Positions 1 through 10,970 of a stretch of DNA of 64,000 nucleotides are shown here, piece by piece. The notes under the pieces are model-generated. The model was not told where the DNA came from, did not search any database, and worked only from the letters and a program-made list of their open reading frames with translations. How positions within the stretch are numbered: the stretch's first letter is position 1; each line of letters begins with the position of its first letter. The stretch comes from Micropterix aruncella (Eukaryota > Arthropoda > Insecta > Lepidoptera > Micropterigidae). The stretch is from assembly GCA_944548615.1 (NCBI GenBank), contig OX155950.1, forward strand, positions 35,557,876 through 35,621,875, read 5' to 3'. A program made the translations under genes and the position numbers.

Positions 1-701
1 ATGGAATCCAATTGAAGAAAAAAGTTGGACCTGTTACAATTAATTACTACTGTAAACTTTACGAAAAGATTAACGATATCCGGGAAAGTAATTTCGCGAG
101 GATTGTATTTCAATACCGATTGTGGAATCTTTAACAAAAATATCAAAACGTAGGCAAAGAATTACAGCTGAAAGGTATTAAAATATATTCAAAACGGAGA
201 GGTTGAGACTTTACGTTTAACCAAAGGCGCTTATTCAGATAGCTAAAGAAGCGAAAAATTTAAAGCAAAGGATGGAATAATTTTAACTTCTGAACAGTCG
301 CTGAAATAAATTGTACCATTGTTATAAAGTACAACATATTCCGCATACCCCCAAAGTACAGCCGAGCAAATGAGGCGTTTAGTAAAAACATATGTATAAT
401 ATATTAGGAAAATAGTCAGGTAATGCAACCAAATTTTCTTCTTAGTGATGGTTAAAACAGAGCACTTGTTAGTGTTGAATTCCATGTCATTGACAGAGTC
501 CCATCTTGAAAGTGCAAAATTGTAACAAGTAATGTTGCACTAATAGTTCTTCAAAATTACTTTCGATCGTCGTTTAATTTTCTTCAGTCTTTTGTTATCA
601 AAAACCTCTGTTAACCTTATTGCCCTTTGAATGCAAAAGAATTATATAAATCTTACATTCTAATTTTTCTTTACTACCATCTCAAAAATATATAATATTA
701 T
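1..701. other. AT-rich stretch, no gene seen
   Basis: No reading frame with recognisable protein content and no RNA gene was seen on either strand. Short open frames here look random. Confidence 0.6.
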
Positions 702-938
702 AAATGGGATAAAACGAATTTACCGCGTGAACTTTGTAGCACCCGACGTTTCGGCGATGTCATCCAGGGTATACAACCCTGGAGAATTTGTCCATTATTG
801 TCCATTGTAGACTACCCCCTAAAAGTCTACTATGGATAACTTCGATTGCAACATCACCGAATCGTCGGGTGCTACAAATTTAAAGTGATAAATCGGTTTT
901 ATCCTATTTATAAGGTCAAGCAACCGCGAAAGTATTCT
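702..938. mobile_element. Palindromic (foldback) MITE, copy 1
   Basis: The left part (AAACGAATTTACCGCGTGAA, then GTAGCACCCGACGTTTCGG) recurs inverted near the right end (CGTCGGGTGCTAC, then ATCGGTTTTATCC), so the element can fold into a long hairpin. A second copy lies at 40944-41140 and shares the right-hand tail (GTCAARCAACCGCGAWAGT). This copy has about 70 bp of extra, partly palindromic sequence in its centre. No coding capacity, so it is non-autonomous. I recall this core from lepidopteran genomes, but its superfamily cannot be fixed from sequence alone. Confidence 0.75.
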
Positions 939-1980
939 ATTTCATATATAATATTATTATAATAATATGTAATGTCGACAATGCCTGTACAACGGAAATT
1001 TGAGAACATAATTTGTAAGCCGCATGTGCGCCGGAGCCTGAATAACAATCAGTGAGGCAATAACAGGAGCGTACGTTTTTATTACACTCGCTCGTTGTTA
1101 TAAAGTTTAAACTTCATTGTGTTTCACATACTCGCTTCGTTAAGCAACCCTGCCACTTTGTAAACACACCCGCCTGTCCCTAAACAATAAAAGTTACCGA
1201 TAGTACCCCGTTAACTATTTGTGACTTTAACATAGTTATTTTTATTCGCCGTTTTTTTACACTTGGATTATTCTGATTTTGTGTGCATTTTTTTTATTTT
1301 ATTAATTCATTTTCATGAGAACCTATATAAAATAAATGCTGTTCGTTTTCAATGGCATATTAGGTTGACCGACTGAACCGATTTGGCTATTTTTTTCTTT
1401 AAAATGTTCGTAATAGTCAAAATAAGATCCTAACTGAAAGGAAAATTAGAAAAATCGCTTGAAAAATTTAAAAATTTGGAAAACACGGAAGTGCTTTTTT
1501 TTACTCACGATTCGAACCATGGATATCCGTAAATCTTTTTTTGAATAGGAACGTCATATTAGGATGATACTTTTCAGGTTTGATCGCTATGCTTTTGAAA
1601 TAAAAATATTTCTATCAAATGTAATAATTTTTAAAAAATCTGAAAGATCTTGAGAAAAATCTGGAAAAACGCATTTCAGCCTTAATGAAAATAAAATCAC
1701 ATTTTTATACTTTTGTGATGTTTTGCGATTTGTCCAACAAACGTAGTTATTTTATTTATATTCCAATTTATTTATTTCGGCACTGATCTATATTTTGAAA
1801 TGTGCTAGAATGATAACTTTGCCCAGACGCTGCTATACTTCGAAATGCCAAGATATCTTACTTGGAATTCACTATTAAAAAAAAACAATGGAAATAACGA
1901 AACCCAACTCCACGTTACCCACATGTATTTTCCACCGATGTATTAGTTCGTTCTTTTGTCAGTCCAACCAAGCAACCACA
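939..1980. other. AT-rich stretch, no gene seen
   Basis: No supported gene. The part around 1365-1710 (starting near GACCGACTGAACCGATTTGG) is A/T-rich and resembles old dispersed-repeat sequence, but no second copy was found in the window. Confidence 0.5.
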
Positions 1981-1984
1981 ATTT

Positions 1985-2128
1985 CGGGGGGGAGGGGTGG
2001 GTTAGGGGTAGAGGTTGTGGGGGTTGTGGGGGGGTTGGAGGAGGGGGTTGGAGGTGGGTGGAGTTGGGGAGGGTTAGGGGGGTGGAAATTGGAAGGGGGA
2101 TTGGGGGGGGGGGGGGGGTTAGGGGTAG
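1985..2128 (+). repeat. G-rich low-complexity tract (G-quadruplex-prone)
   Basis: About 140 bases are almost pure G with scattered T and A, mainly GGGGGTT and GGGTTAGGGG-like words and runs of up to roughly 18 G. Many runs of three or more G lie within short distances, so intramolecular G-quadruplexes are plausible on this strand. Open frames across it encode only Gly/Trp/Arg/Val-rich (or Pro-rich on the other strand) low-complexity peptides and are not genes. Confidence 0.85.
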
Positions 2129-2146
2129 TGGAGTAGTAATATTATA

Positions 2147-2183
2147 TACAATCACTATCTACACTGGGTAGATAGTGATTGTA
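2147..2183. other. Perfect 16-bp hairpin next to the G-rich tract
   Basis: TACAATCACTATCTAC (2147-2162) and its exact reverse complement (2168-2183) are separated by 5 bases. No T-run follows that would suggest a pol III terminator. It may be the edge of the same insertion event that produced the G-rich tract. Confidence 0.8.
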
Positions 2184-3027
2184 TGGCTTAAGGCAGTTAC
2201 TGCTACTGATTATATATCTAATAATTATAATATGAATATTATGATAGAAATTATTGCGATAAAACAATTGATCTTTATATGTTTATTTAAACACGTTATT
2301 GGACACACCAAAGAGTGCAACAATGCGGGCCTTTTGCTAAGTGGAAATATCTTAAGACCATGCCGTAAGGGTTATAGTGTATAATGCGTATGTAGGCAAA
2401 TTAATATGTAACAAGTGTATATTTTGTAAAGTACTGGTCATAACAAATGAGTACACTTACATAATAAACATAGGAACGAAAATGAAAGAGAGACATTAAT
2501 AACATCTCTCAACTCAACATCGAAGGTAGGACTGGAATATAAGAACAAGCTAGGAGTCGGGTGGAGGAGGGACGGGGAATTTATAAATTAAGTACATAAA
2601 TGACTTTGGAGATGAATATTGATGAATGCTAAGGTATACCCAGTAATAAATTTTCCTGAGAGCGAGAGAGGAAGGTCATGCGAGAGAAGCGGGGAGAAAA
2701 GATTACACAAATAAGAATTCATGTTTGAATGAAGTAGACGAAAAAGTAGGGTGAGAATGGGAAAAATCCCGCCATCGTCCAATGGGGAGCCGATAAACGA
2801 TGAACGTTTCGAGATATTTTATCAATTTTTGTACTAAAATAATTGAAAAGGGGGCGATTTAAAATAGAGAGAACATTTCATTATTATTTTAAACTAGTAG
2901 GATCAGGCGCAAAGTTTTCGTAGACCGATTGAAAATATTCAGAAAACATTTCGCAGATTTCTGCACCAGTTTCAGCAATATTATTATTAAAATTCATGGT
3001 TATTATTATTAAAATTTTATTATTTAT
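2184..3027. other. No gene seen
   Basis: AT-rich sequence; open frames on both strands are short and show no domain. Confidence 0.5.
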
Positions 3028-3475
3028 TTATTTATTCCGTAGCCGGCGATTGGGGAGGGGGTCGCCCTAGCAGCCAATACGCTGCTGTCAATGTCGCTGG
3101 ATCTCGTACTCCATTAATGATTGGCTTCCATTCTTGACGATTTTTTGCCACTTCTCGAGCATCCCTAACCGATAATCGTTGATTCTTAAGGTCGTCTTTG
3201 ATGTTATTTAGCCAGGTTTTCTTCGGTGCCGATCGCTGAATTCTCCATTCTGTCGGACGGTCTCGCCAAAGAAGTTTACATGGCAAGCGATTATCGTTCA
3301 TTCGGCAAACATGGCCGAACCATCTTAGTCGACGTTTTTGTACTTCTTCTTCGATCGTTGTTAGTAGATCGCATCTTTTTCTAATGGCCTCGTTTTGGAA
3401 TTCGGCCGCGGAGTGAAACACCGAGAATTTTCTTCAAGCATCGCATTTGGAAGACTTCGAACTTGTTGAGGTCCT
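3028..3475 (-). pseudogene. 5'-truncated LINE: C-terminal end of a reverse transcriptase ORF2
   Basis: The minus-strand frame ending at 3032 encodes about 130 residues of the post-RT C-terminal region of a non-LTR retrotransposon. The signature RRLRWFGHVCRMND..RLP is followed by a basic APKKTW segment and an RDAREVAKNRQEW segment. The preceding part (near 3475-3400, KFEVFQMRCLKKILGV) is in another frame, so there is at least one frameshift. Downstream on the minus strand an AATAAATAAATAAATAATAAA tract serves as the element's 3' tail. The RT core and endonuclease are absent, as expected for a 5'-truncated dead copy. The clade (RTE-like or a relative) is not certain. Confidence 0.8.
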
Positions 3476-5053
3476 ATTGTAGTAACGAAGAAGAATGTGA
3501 AGAACCAACGTTTGATATATATAATAAAAAATAAATATATAATATAATATACCAAATAAATATATTTAAAAAAAATAATGAAAGGCCAGTGTCGCATACT
3601 GCCACAGTTTTTTTCATGGAAACGACGATCGTGAACAGGATATTAAAAATAAATACTCCTGATGGACAAGCTACGACGGAACAGCTACGGCTTGACCTGT
3701 TTTCCCTTTTTTCTCTTTGACGCTTCCGTAGCTATCGCGTTCGCTCGGCACTGAACTTTTTAGACTTATTGCATTCCATTTGATGCAATCTTTCCTCTGA
3801 CTGATATTTTCTAAAATTCCGGACATAGTTACGCGTTATATGAGATAACATCTTTCATTATTTTGTAATTTTCGACGTTTACTTATAATTTGGAGACTAT
3901 TTTTAATACCTTGTATTAAAGAACGGTAGTGTTCCTCGACCTCTTCACAGCGACATTAGAATCAACGTCATGGCTTAATGCATTTCTACGCTATACTAAC
4001 TTGAAATTTTATAATGCACAAAGCTAATTCGTGGCTATAGTGCGCATCCCAAGAAGCACAAAAGCCATATAAGTAGTGCCGAATATAGCTTTTATCTGAT
4101 TAAAAATCATCTAAAGGCATTCAGATTAACCCTCAGCTATGTAAAGTTGTCACTTGAAACGATTTGGCTTATATTACCATTTATTTATATAATTTTGTCG
4201 TATAAAACTTTTAGTCGAATAATGGTGGCATAATCGCTATAAGGCATAGGTACTAATTTATAACCACTTTATAACTAACAGCTGTATAGTAGTCGAATAA
4301 ATACCCTTTATATTTAACAAACAAAACAAATGCTACTACTTTACCCTTACTCTACCAAAGGCTGTATATTGGTTACAAGACCCACCCTCATACAGCTTAT
4401 AGTCATATTTAAATGCAGTAATTGATTTACAAAGAGATAAAGCTGTAAAGTTATCACTACGACCTCACTTACGCAGCTTATAGTTTTATAAAGGTTATAA
4501 ATATTAAAGTTGCAGATGCCATGCGGCCATTTTTTCTCGAATCTTTATAACCGAAAATTTTTGTATTATATATTTAAAGGCATTTTAAGTCATAAAATAA
4601 ACGTATTATAAGTAAATCCTATTTTTAAGTGTGTATACCCAGCAAGTTTTCTTCTTTACTGCGAAAAATATAATTATTTTACAATAAAACTGTAAACCAT
4701 AAATAATGAATTAAAATTGAGTTAACATATTGATATTTTCAAGGCGCGGGCTATTGTAACTAACGGGCTATTACGTGGCTGCTCCACTTATTAAAAAAAA
4801 TTGATTCTAAACATACGCTATAGGCAAGCTACCAAACTAGTATTTTCATTCCTTTGCTGTGTTTCCTTTTAACTTGAAACTCTGTTCTACGGGCTATTTT
4901 TTTACCCCACCCTGTATTTAGCTCAATGTATGTTGTGTATCGTGTAACTGTCCTTTCTCTTGCCCATATATGAACATAACCCTGAATAATGACAAGATAT
5001 TAAAAGGACTTCACTGTATCATCTCCATACAAACCCAAACAAGTCATTCAGAC
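3476..5053. other. No gene seen; short internal repeats
   Basis: Mostly AT-rich. Between about 4060 and 4560 the word CAGCTTATAGT and related AAGCTGTAAAGTTATCACT words recur several times, suggesting an old degenerate repeat. No coding region supported. Confidence 0.45.
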
Positions 5054-5290
5054 TCAGCATACGCGGGATATTACCACAGGCAGGCTCCTAACGCGCCTAG
5101 CTAGGCTTGCCGTGCGTGCGTTGAGGCACGGGCGATATTTGAACAAAATTCGAAAGTATTCCCCGCAGACCGCCGCGGCGGAAGCGCTCAACTCTACGAG
5201 ACGCTCAAAAGCACACGAGCAAATTAAGTTACGAATCGAAAAGTTGCTCCGCGGCTGCTGTGCGGTGCGAATTGAACAGTCGCTCACTGA
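5054..5290. other. GC-rich island, function unknown
   Basis: About 240 bases much richer in G+C and CpG than their surroundings. Open frames run through both strands (77 codons minus, 60 plus), but neither shows a known domain. The minus strand begins with TCAGTGAGCGACTGTTC, which resembles an insect initiator plus 5' UTR, and CTGTGGTAATA further down could be a weak splice donor. An untranslated first exon is possible but unproven. Confidence 0.25.
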
Positions 5291-6080
5291 CTAGTCGCGA
5301 CACCTACATTTGCATACAATTCTTAGGATTACACTTTCGTAAGTTTTCGGGATTAAGTCAACTGATTTTTTCGCAGTGTATGTGGTTACCAGGGTCACAC
5401 TGAGAAAAAAATGGATTTCTCATTACATTATCATTTTGTTATTAAGGTTTCATACAGAATAATGATGTTTCAATCGTAATTTTGTTGAATTACAAGCAAT
5501 TTTGTTTAACTCTATTACTCAATCATATTTATTAACATTTTCCTTACTTATGAAAATAACAGTATACTGTAGCCTCGACATAATTCATGTTCCGACTTAC
5601 GACCTTACGTATAAAATGACATGCTATAATGTTAGAACCTCGAAAGTGCGACGTAATGAAATAATATTACGTTTTGTTGGGCCATCGTTTCGAAAAGAAA
5701 CGACAATAATAAAATATGCAAACGCTATTCTAGGTTGTTGCCAGCTAGGTACTTTAAAATTTACTAGGTACTACGCAAGTACTTATACATATGTTACTTC
5801 ATTACGGCAGCAAACGTTCTCATTCTGTACGTATAATTGCTACAATACAACGTAGGGCAGTATCATATTACTAGAATGGTTCCACAACATGCTCGTGGGA
5901 TGGTAAATACCGTCACGCAACACCTTTACCCGTCATGTTAATTCATACGTATGAAATCATAGTCCATGTTATAAACGTAATCGCTGTTGAAACATGCATT
6001 TTTCCGTGTATTACAGCTTACAGCATTATATTTTTCTCAGTGTGCGCAACGCCAGCAATGAAAGATCTGCGTACTTATTC
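5286..6080 (+). repeat. Old ~140-bp dispersed repeat (Q), copy 1, split by a transposon
   Basis: Sequence at 5286-5395 (TTCTTAGGATTACACTTTCG, then TGGTTACCAGGGT) and 6045-6080 (CGCAACGCCAGCAATGAAAG) matches, in the same order, the uninterrupted copy at 6569-6718. The break falls exactly at the ends of the TIR element at 5396-6044, so the transposon inserted into a pre-existing copy. Confidence 0.7.
5396..6044. mobile_element. 649-bp DNA transposon with CACACTGAG termini
   Basis: The ends are inverted repeats: left CACACTGAGAAAAAAAT, right (reverse complement) CACACTGAGAAAAATAT. The element interrupts repeat Q, whose other copy at 6569 gives the empty site. A 117-codon plus-strand frame at 5502-5855 has no transposase motif and looks random, so the element is probably non-autonomous. 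CAC-starting termini occur in Transib and some other superfamilies, but I cannot read a clear target duplication, so the class stays open. Confidence 0.6.
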
Positions 6081-6144
6081 ACTGAATTACTACAAAGGCT
6101 GCTATTCTTAGGTGTTTATTTATTTATTTTTTTGCTATTATTGA

Positions 6145-6562
6145 GCGCTCCGGCGAATAACCGGAGGATGTCTGGAAACGGTCTGACACGTTTCCTTGTT
6201 AGTGGGGGTGGTTTTGACCTGATGTCAGCTACTCTTAAAACGACCCATTGGCCAACCGATCCCGTGTGAAAGTCAGATTTAGGGCGCAACGGTCCGCGAT
6301 AAATTCGAACTGAATCACCCCTAACATAAAGTAGAAGCCGTTCAAGCGATTTCGAATCTGCGACCAGACTGGAGGACGGAGAAATTCAGCCAAATGTGGT
6401 ATGAAGCGTGAGGTCAGCCCGGAGTCTTCACTTTCCAGTGCCTCAGTGGACCTAGAAAGTGAACTGTATTTGTCCGCTGAGCCCAAGTTCCCTAGATGGA
6501 AGATAGAACGACCTGATGTCGTTAAAACTACCTGGGGTGACGGGTTCACTAGTTGGCTTGAA
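6145..6562 (+). mobile_element. R-family repeat, diverged copy
   Basis: Shares with the other R copies, in order, GGATGTCTGGAAACGG, the core GGTCCGCGATAAATTC, CAAGCGATTTCGAA, and the terminal segment CCTGGGGTGACGGGTTCACT. It is GC-rich against its surroundings. Short frames on both strands are not conserved between copies. Confidence 0.65.
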
Positions 6563-6568
6563 CAGATA

Positions 6569-6718
6569 GCCACTGACGAAATGCGACACGCACACATTTA
6601 CATACACTTCTTAGGATTACACTTTCGTAAATTTTTGGGATTCAGTCTACTGATTTTATCACATTGTATCTGGTTACCAAGGACACAACGCCATCAATGA
6701 AAGATGCGAGTACCTACA
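6569..6718 (+). repeat. Repeat Q, copy 2 (uninterrupted)
   Basis: Runs from CACTGACGAAATGCGACAC through CTTCTTAGGATTACACTTTC, TGGTTACCAAGG and ACACAACGCCATCAATGAAA. It provides the empty site for the insertion at 5396-6044. Confidence 0.7.
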
Positions 6719-6889
6719 GTCCCTCTCCATATTATTTAACGCACCATGCGATTATGTAATTTCAAAATTCTGAAACTTTAATACATCGCTTAATTATAGT
6801 GCTTATAGTTATTAATTATTATATGTTTTGTTTACCTACTTTATTTCAAACATTATAATTATGAGAAATACGTCTTTCCTATCTCACAC

Positions 6890-7215
6890 CGGATCAAGTG
6901 GCCAACGGATCGATTCGAAGGCTGCTGATACCAGGTTAATAATTACCTCCGCTGTTTAGGAAATGACTCCTTCGGTCACTCATCGGATTGTACCTACAAA
7001 CGATTGACTGACGTCACACGGTAGGTAAATCGCTGATTTCCGTCCGAGGATCGTAACCGATCGTAAGAGTTTACAACGTTCCAGTTTGAGTCCGTCTTCG
7101 AGTACGCTACCGGAGATAAACGGGGTGAGTTTAGCTGACCCAAGAAAATACATACAGGCCATCCGGCTCAAGCTGTACGAAACCATGGGTCCAATTATGT
7201 CCAGGTTGTGCAATT
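6890..7215 (+). repeat. GC-rich repeat fragment, related to 8545-8625
   Basis: GGCCAACGGATCGATTCGAA followed by a CCTCCGCTGT word about 45 bases later matches GTAGCCAACAGATTGATTC...CCTCCGCTGT at 8555-8617. The rest of this GC-richer block resembles R-family composition but could not be aligned confidently. Confidence 0.35.
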
Positions 7216-8227
7216 CGAGAAGATTGGATATGACGTGAAAAGAGTAAAAAAATTAACGGCCATTGAAACGCATTCTTTTTAGGAAATACACAATGATCTG
7301 AACGGTACGACTAAAAGACGACCAAGCATGTCAGACGAAAAAGAACGGAACGACCAAGCAGAACGACCCAAAGGGATGGCTTGATTCTGCAGTAAAACAC
7401 CTAAGTGCGCTTCAGATGAACAATTGGAAAACGAAAACTAAGAATTCGACCTTCGGCTCACTAGGGTAGCCGTCTTGTAACACAAACTAGATCCGGGATT
7501 GAACTGAATGTGATGTGACCGGTGTTAGATCATCAGTCCTATCCCGGAAATGTCTAATTTAGTAGATGTAAAACGTTATTTACTTAAAACCTTTATTTTT
7601 TTAAATACATTTTCTTTAAATTAACCTATGTTAATTTAACATAATATGTAAAACACTATTTTGATTCAACATCTCACAATTGAGCAGCTCTAGTAATTTA
7701 TTGAAAATATTCCATTTTTGTGGTGAATGGCAATATTCCCTTTTTAGAACATCTGATACTCGTTTCAATGTTACCGTTTTTTACGTAGGAGCGCCCCTTT
7801 TTTATTTCCGCCTAGCTAGCACCCTCATTGAATATCAATTTTAGGAATTTGTAATTTAAATCGTGTGGGAATCCATCAACTTCTATCATCGTACCATATG
7901 TTACATTCTACTGGTGGTATGTAAAAATGCAGTGAGTTATAAATGTGAAAAGGGATATATACTCTAGGCTTACATGAAAATTCTTAGATTTAATTTATAA
8001 TAACAATTATTATTGAATGCTAAAATTATTGTTTGGCATCCAGTTTATATGAAACTAATAACACCTAAATAAAATAATTTTTAATTCAACTCTGATGTCT
8101 TATTTTTAATGATAATTTTCATGGCACTTTTCAACTTCAAAGGGCACCTCTTTGATGTCTGTATTTTGTTGCTCTTTTTTTGTTATGCTCATTGTTGCCT
8201 TCGAATATCGATATGCACCAGTACACT
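7216..8227. other. No gene seen
   Basis: AT-rich in its second half; no domain-bearing frame and no RNA gene recognised. Confidence 0.5.
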
Positions 8228-8490
8228 TTGAAGCTTTTAACGGCAGTGGGCGAACCCGACCCCTTAGGCTGTTATAATTATATATATCGTTCTTTCAGCA
8301 TGATGTGGTTACTCAGTCCACTGTCTAGCTCCATCACGCGCCCGGAAGAGGCCGACGCCTTACTGCGAGGCACCACGAAGTGATCCCACCGGGATGTACT
8401 CGCGCCCTTACTATCAGATTTGGCTGGATTTCTCCATCCCCTAGTCGTCACAGGTTCGAGGTCACTTGCGCGGCCTCTACCTGAAGTAAG
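8228..8490 (-). mobile_element. R-family fragment, inverted
   Basis: On the minus strand it carries the late part of the R consensus: GGCCGCGCAAGTGACCTCGA, AAATCTGATAGTAAGGGCGC, GTAAGGCGTCGGCCTC and AGACAGTGGACTG. It lies head to head with the plus-strand R copy that starts at 8911. Confidence 0.65.
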
Positions 8491-8896
8491 CGGTTATTAA
8501 GTATGGATATTTTGCAAACTAAAGAGGACGTCGGCCATCATGGTCACTGGGCATCGGGTAGCCAACAGATTGATTCAAAGGATGAAGACGTCAGATCGAC
8601 AAGTACCCTCCGCTGTCATAGGCAACATACATACATTTTCAGACCTCTCTGGTAATTCGCCGGCTGGGCATTCAATATCCAGCAAACATGATAGTGCACC
8701 AACCGCTCAGTTCCGCCCGAGTTATCCTCCGAATTCGCTGTCTTCTGATCCCAACCGCCTCCGACTGCAGGATTATAGCCGCGGCAGAAGCTAACAGCGG
8801 TGCTGACAGAGTAAGCCCCTCTACGAGGAGGCTACCAGATAGCCGTGAGTTGGGCAGGCCAGATGACGTATATTTTTCGGCAAACACCATCCAACC
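8491..8896. other. GC-rich spacer between R copies
   Basis: Contains the fragment shared with 6890-6965 (8545-8625). Overlapping open frames on both strands encode unrelated low-information peptides; no gene is supported. Confidence 0.4.
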
Positions 8897-8910
8897 TGCA
8901 CGGAACTATT

Positions 8911-9467
8911 GAGCTCTCTTGCAGTTCGGCTACTAAGACCCATATTGATTAAGGATCGGCTAAACTCCTGGACGGTCTGCGCTCTGTGCGGCATTGCCAA
9001 TCGATTGCGCACTTTGACTAACAGTCGGGGAGGTCTGGAAGCAGTACTATTTCCTATAGAGCGGGGATGGTTGCGGACCTTACGGTGACTGCTCTTGAAA
9101 CGACCATCGACTACCCGATCCTGGGTGAACAGACGGGCAAAGGATGCTGTGGTCCGCGATAGATTCGGTATATACCGTTTCCCCGCTTCGTAAGGGATAG
9201 GACCGCGCAAGCGACCTCGAACTCGTAACCAATCGAGAGACCGGAGTAATCTGGTCGCAATTGGAAGTAAGGGCGTGAGTGTAAGCCCGCTGGGTAGCAT
9301 TCCTGCTATCTCGCGGTTAAGGCGTTGGCCTTTTACGGGCTTGTGGCGGAGCTTGATGGTGGACTGTTTCTGTCCAAGTCTTCTGCGCTCACTTCAGGGA
9401 GACAGAACGACTAATCGTTAAAACTTCCTGAGGTGATGGGCTCGCCGCTGTAGTTGATAACTCCAGT
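8911..9467 (+). mobile_element. R-family element with perfect 14-bp target site duplication
   Basis: The element begins GAGCTCTCTTGCAGTTCGGC and ends TAGTTGATAACTCCAGT. It is flanked by identical TGCACGGAACTATT repeats at 8897-8910 and 9468-9481. There is no poly(A) or simple-repeat tail and no terminal inverted repeat. An open minus-strand frame of 159 codons (8821-9300) crosses into flanking DNA. It includes NLSRTTASFARLF, recurring in frames at 11119-11376 and 47867-48121, but the frame is not kept between copies and matches nothing I know. A duplication of this length fits target-primed retroposition. Confidence 0.75.
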
Positions 9468-9481
9468 TGCACGGAACTATT

Positions 9482-10029
9482 AGGAACCAGTACAGGTAGT
9501 ACTTCTTCTCTATCTCTCTCCTTCTTTTTTCTATGGGAAATTCTTACTTATATTTTTCGAAGATATTTAAACATCTTAAAATGGCGGTGTCTGGAACAAG
9601 CATTCCTAATAAATAATTCATGCGCGGGCTTCCGAAGGAAAATGTAATTAAACGCTGTTCTTGCTTTCATGTCTGCTAAGGCCGCTTTGAAGAGAGAATA
9701 CAACAAACAACGTGTCAGCCCCTATTTACAAATTCTTCTCTTTCCTTCCCTGTGCAAGGCAAACACAAAATGGCGGTAGTTGTGTCGAAGGTGGCGCTTT
9801 AAATTCGAAGGCGTTGATTACGAAATTTCCCACTTTATGTCTTGGAATTAATAATTATGTTTGAGTTCAACGGTCTCTTCCTCCGACGAGTTTACCCACT
9901 TACAAAGAGACAGACCTTGCTTGCTTACCCTGGTTGCTACTTTTGTTTCGTTTCGCTAATGACGATGATGATGATGATGATGCAATGCGAGCTAGATATT
10001 CGGATGTAAATCTACTTTCAGTGTTATGT
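9482..10029. other. No gene; may include LTR-element leader
   Basis: Includes a short (GAT)n run near 9960-9981. The part next to 10030 may be internal leader of the LTR element read on the minus strand. No coding sequence supported. Confidence 0.35.
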
Positions 10030-10860
10030 ACTTCACACGTACCGGGAGAACTCACCGGTCAACGGCCCGATGCCCGGTAGTGACCGTTGTGTTGTAGCGA
10101 CAAGTACCCACAGTTTCTGACGTACCGGACACATCTACCTGGCGTCGGCCTGACCTCTAATTGCCAAGTGGCTGTCGGCTATTCTCACGAGATCGTTCGG
10201 CATCAGCTATGGGGTCGACTTTGGTGGGATATAGAAGCACGCATACACGTATCGGGCTGACAAGGAGCTGTGAGGGACCACCCCTCACAAGACTCCAATT
10301 GCTCGTGAGTGAGGAGTGGAGCTCATCACGGGGTTTTCTCCATAGTAAAAGTCGTCTTGTTGCAGTTGAAGTAGTTTATTGCAGAAGGTATTTGATGCTT
10401 GCCAGTTGATAACGCTTCGAATGGTAAGTCGCAGTGTGTGTAGTGTGTGAATGATGATGATGTTTGACTCGTCGAAGATTGATATCGCGGATAATAAAGT
10501 GACTGCTTGATGATGATGATAACGAGGTGTAAACGCGGCTGTCGGTCAATAGAGGATGAGTGATGAGTGAACGCGGTAGCCGTCTACTAGAGTATGTTGA
10601 AGAGCGCGAGTACTTGTGGCTGACTGGCCAGAGAATGATGATGATGAGTGAGCGTGGTAGCCGTCTACTAGAGTATGTTGAAGAGCGCCAGTACTTGTGG
10701 CTGACTGGCCAGAGGATGATGAATAATCGATCGAATGTATGGGTTTATATAGCGCGTTAAGTGACGCAATACCGTGCGTGGGGGAAGTGATTATGTCCGA
10801 TTTGAATCGATTAGGAGAAATGATATTAGTCATCGGCTGTGTCTGCATTAATTGCCGAAA
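10030..10860 (-). mobile_element. Probable LTR-retrotransposon relic: LTR plus leader
   Basis: Read on the minus strand it has an LTR-like order: a TATA box (CGCTATATAAACCC, near 10740-10755), tandem 81-bp repeats, a polyadenylation signal (TGCAATAAACTACTTC, near 10375), then a GC-rich leader. The leader contains GTCAGCCCGATACGTG, which could hold a diverged primer binding site. No gag or pol frame follows, so this is a solo LTR or a decayed end. LTR boundaries and the Ty3/gypsy-like affiliation are inferred. Confidence 0.45.
10562..10722. repeat. Two tandem 81-bp units inside the LTR-like region
   Basis: The block GGTAGCCGTCTACTAGAGTA through CTGACTGGCCAGAG occurs at 10575 and again at 10656, 81 bp apart and over 90% alike. 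Because 81 is a multiple of three, the plus strand reads SERGSRLLEYVEER twice in frame. The minus strand stays open as well, so openness alone is weak evidence for coding. Confidence 0.85.
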
Positions 10861-10970
10861 TTATAGAGAATTCAATGTAGGTTGCCGCGTGTAATATTAA
10901 GTGTGTTTGCAGTTATGGATTTCTAGAATTTAATTCTTTTGTTGACTGATACGTTGGGCGAAGTACCAAC

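Noticed and set aside
1888..2171. Gly/Trp- and Pro-rich frames on both strands
   Set aside because: They run through the G-rich low-complexity tract and have no other support.
5502..5855. 117-codon frame inside the 649-bp TIR element
   Set aside because: No transposase motif and background-like codon use; it looks random.
8821..9300. 159-codon minus-strand frame with a peptide (NLSRTTASFARLF) also seen at 11119-11376 and 47867-48121
   Set aside because: The shared peptide follows nucleotide identity of the R repeat; frames start and stop at different points in each copy and extend into flanking DNA, so protein conservation is not shown.
10161..10409. 82-codon plus-strand frame
   Set aside because: It lies antisense to the LTR leader and has no recognisable content.
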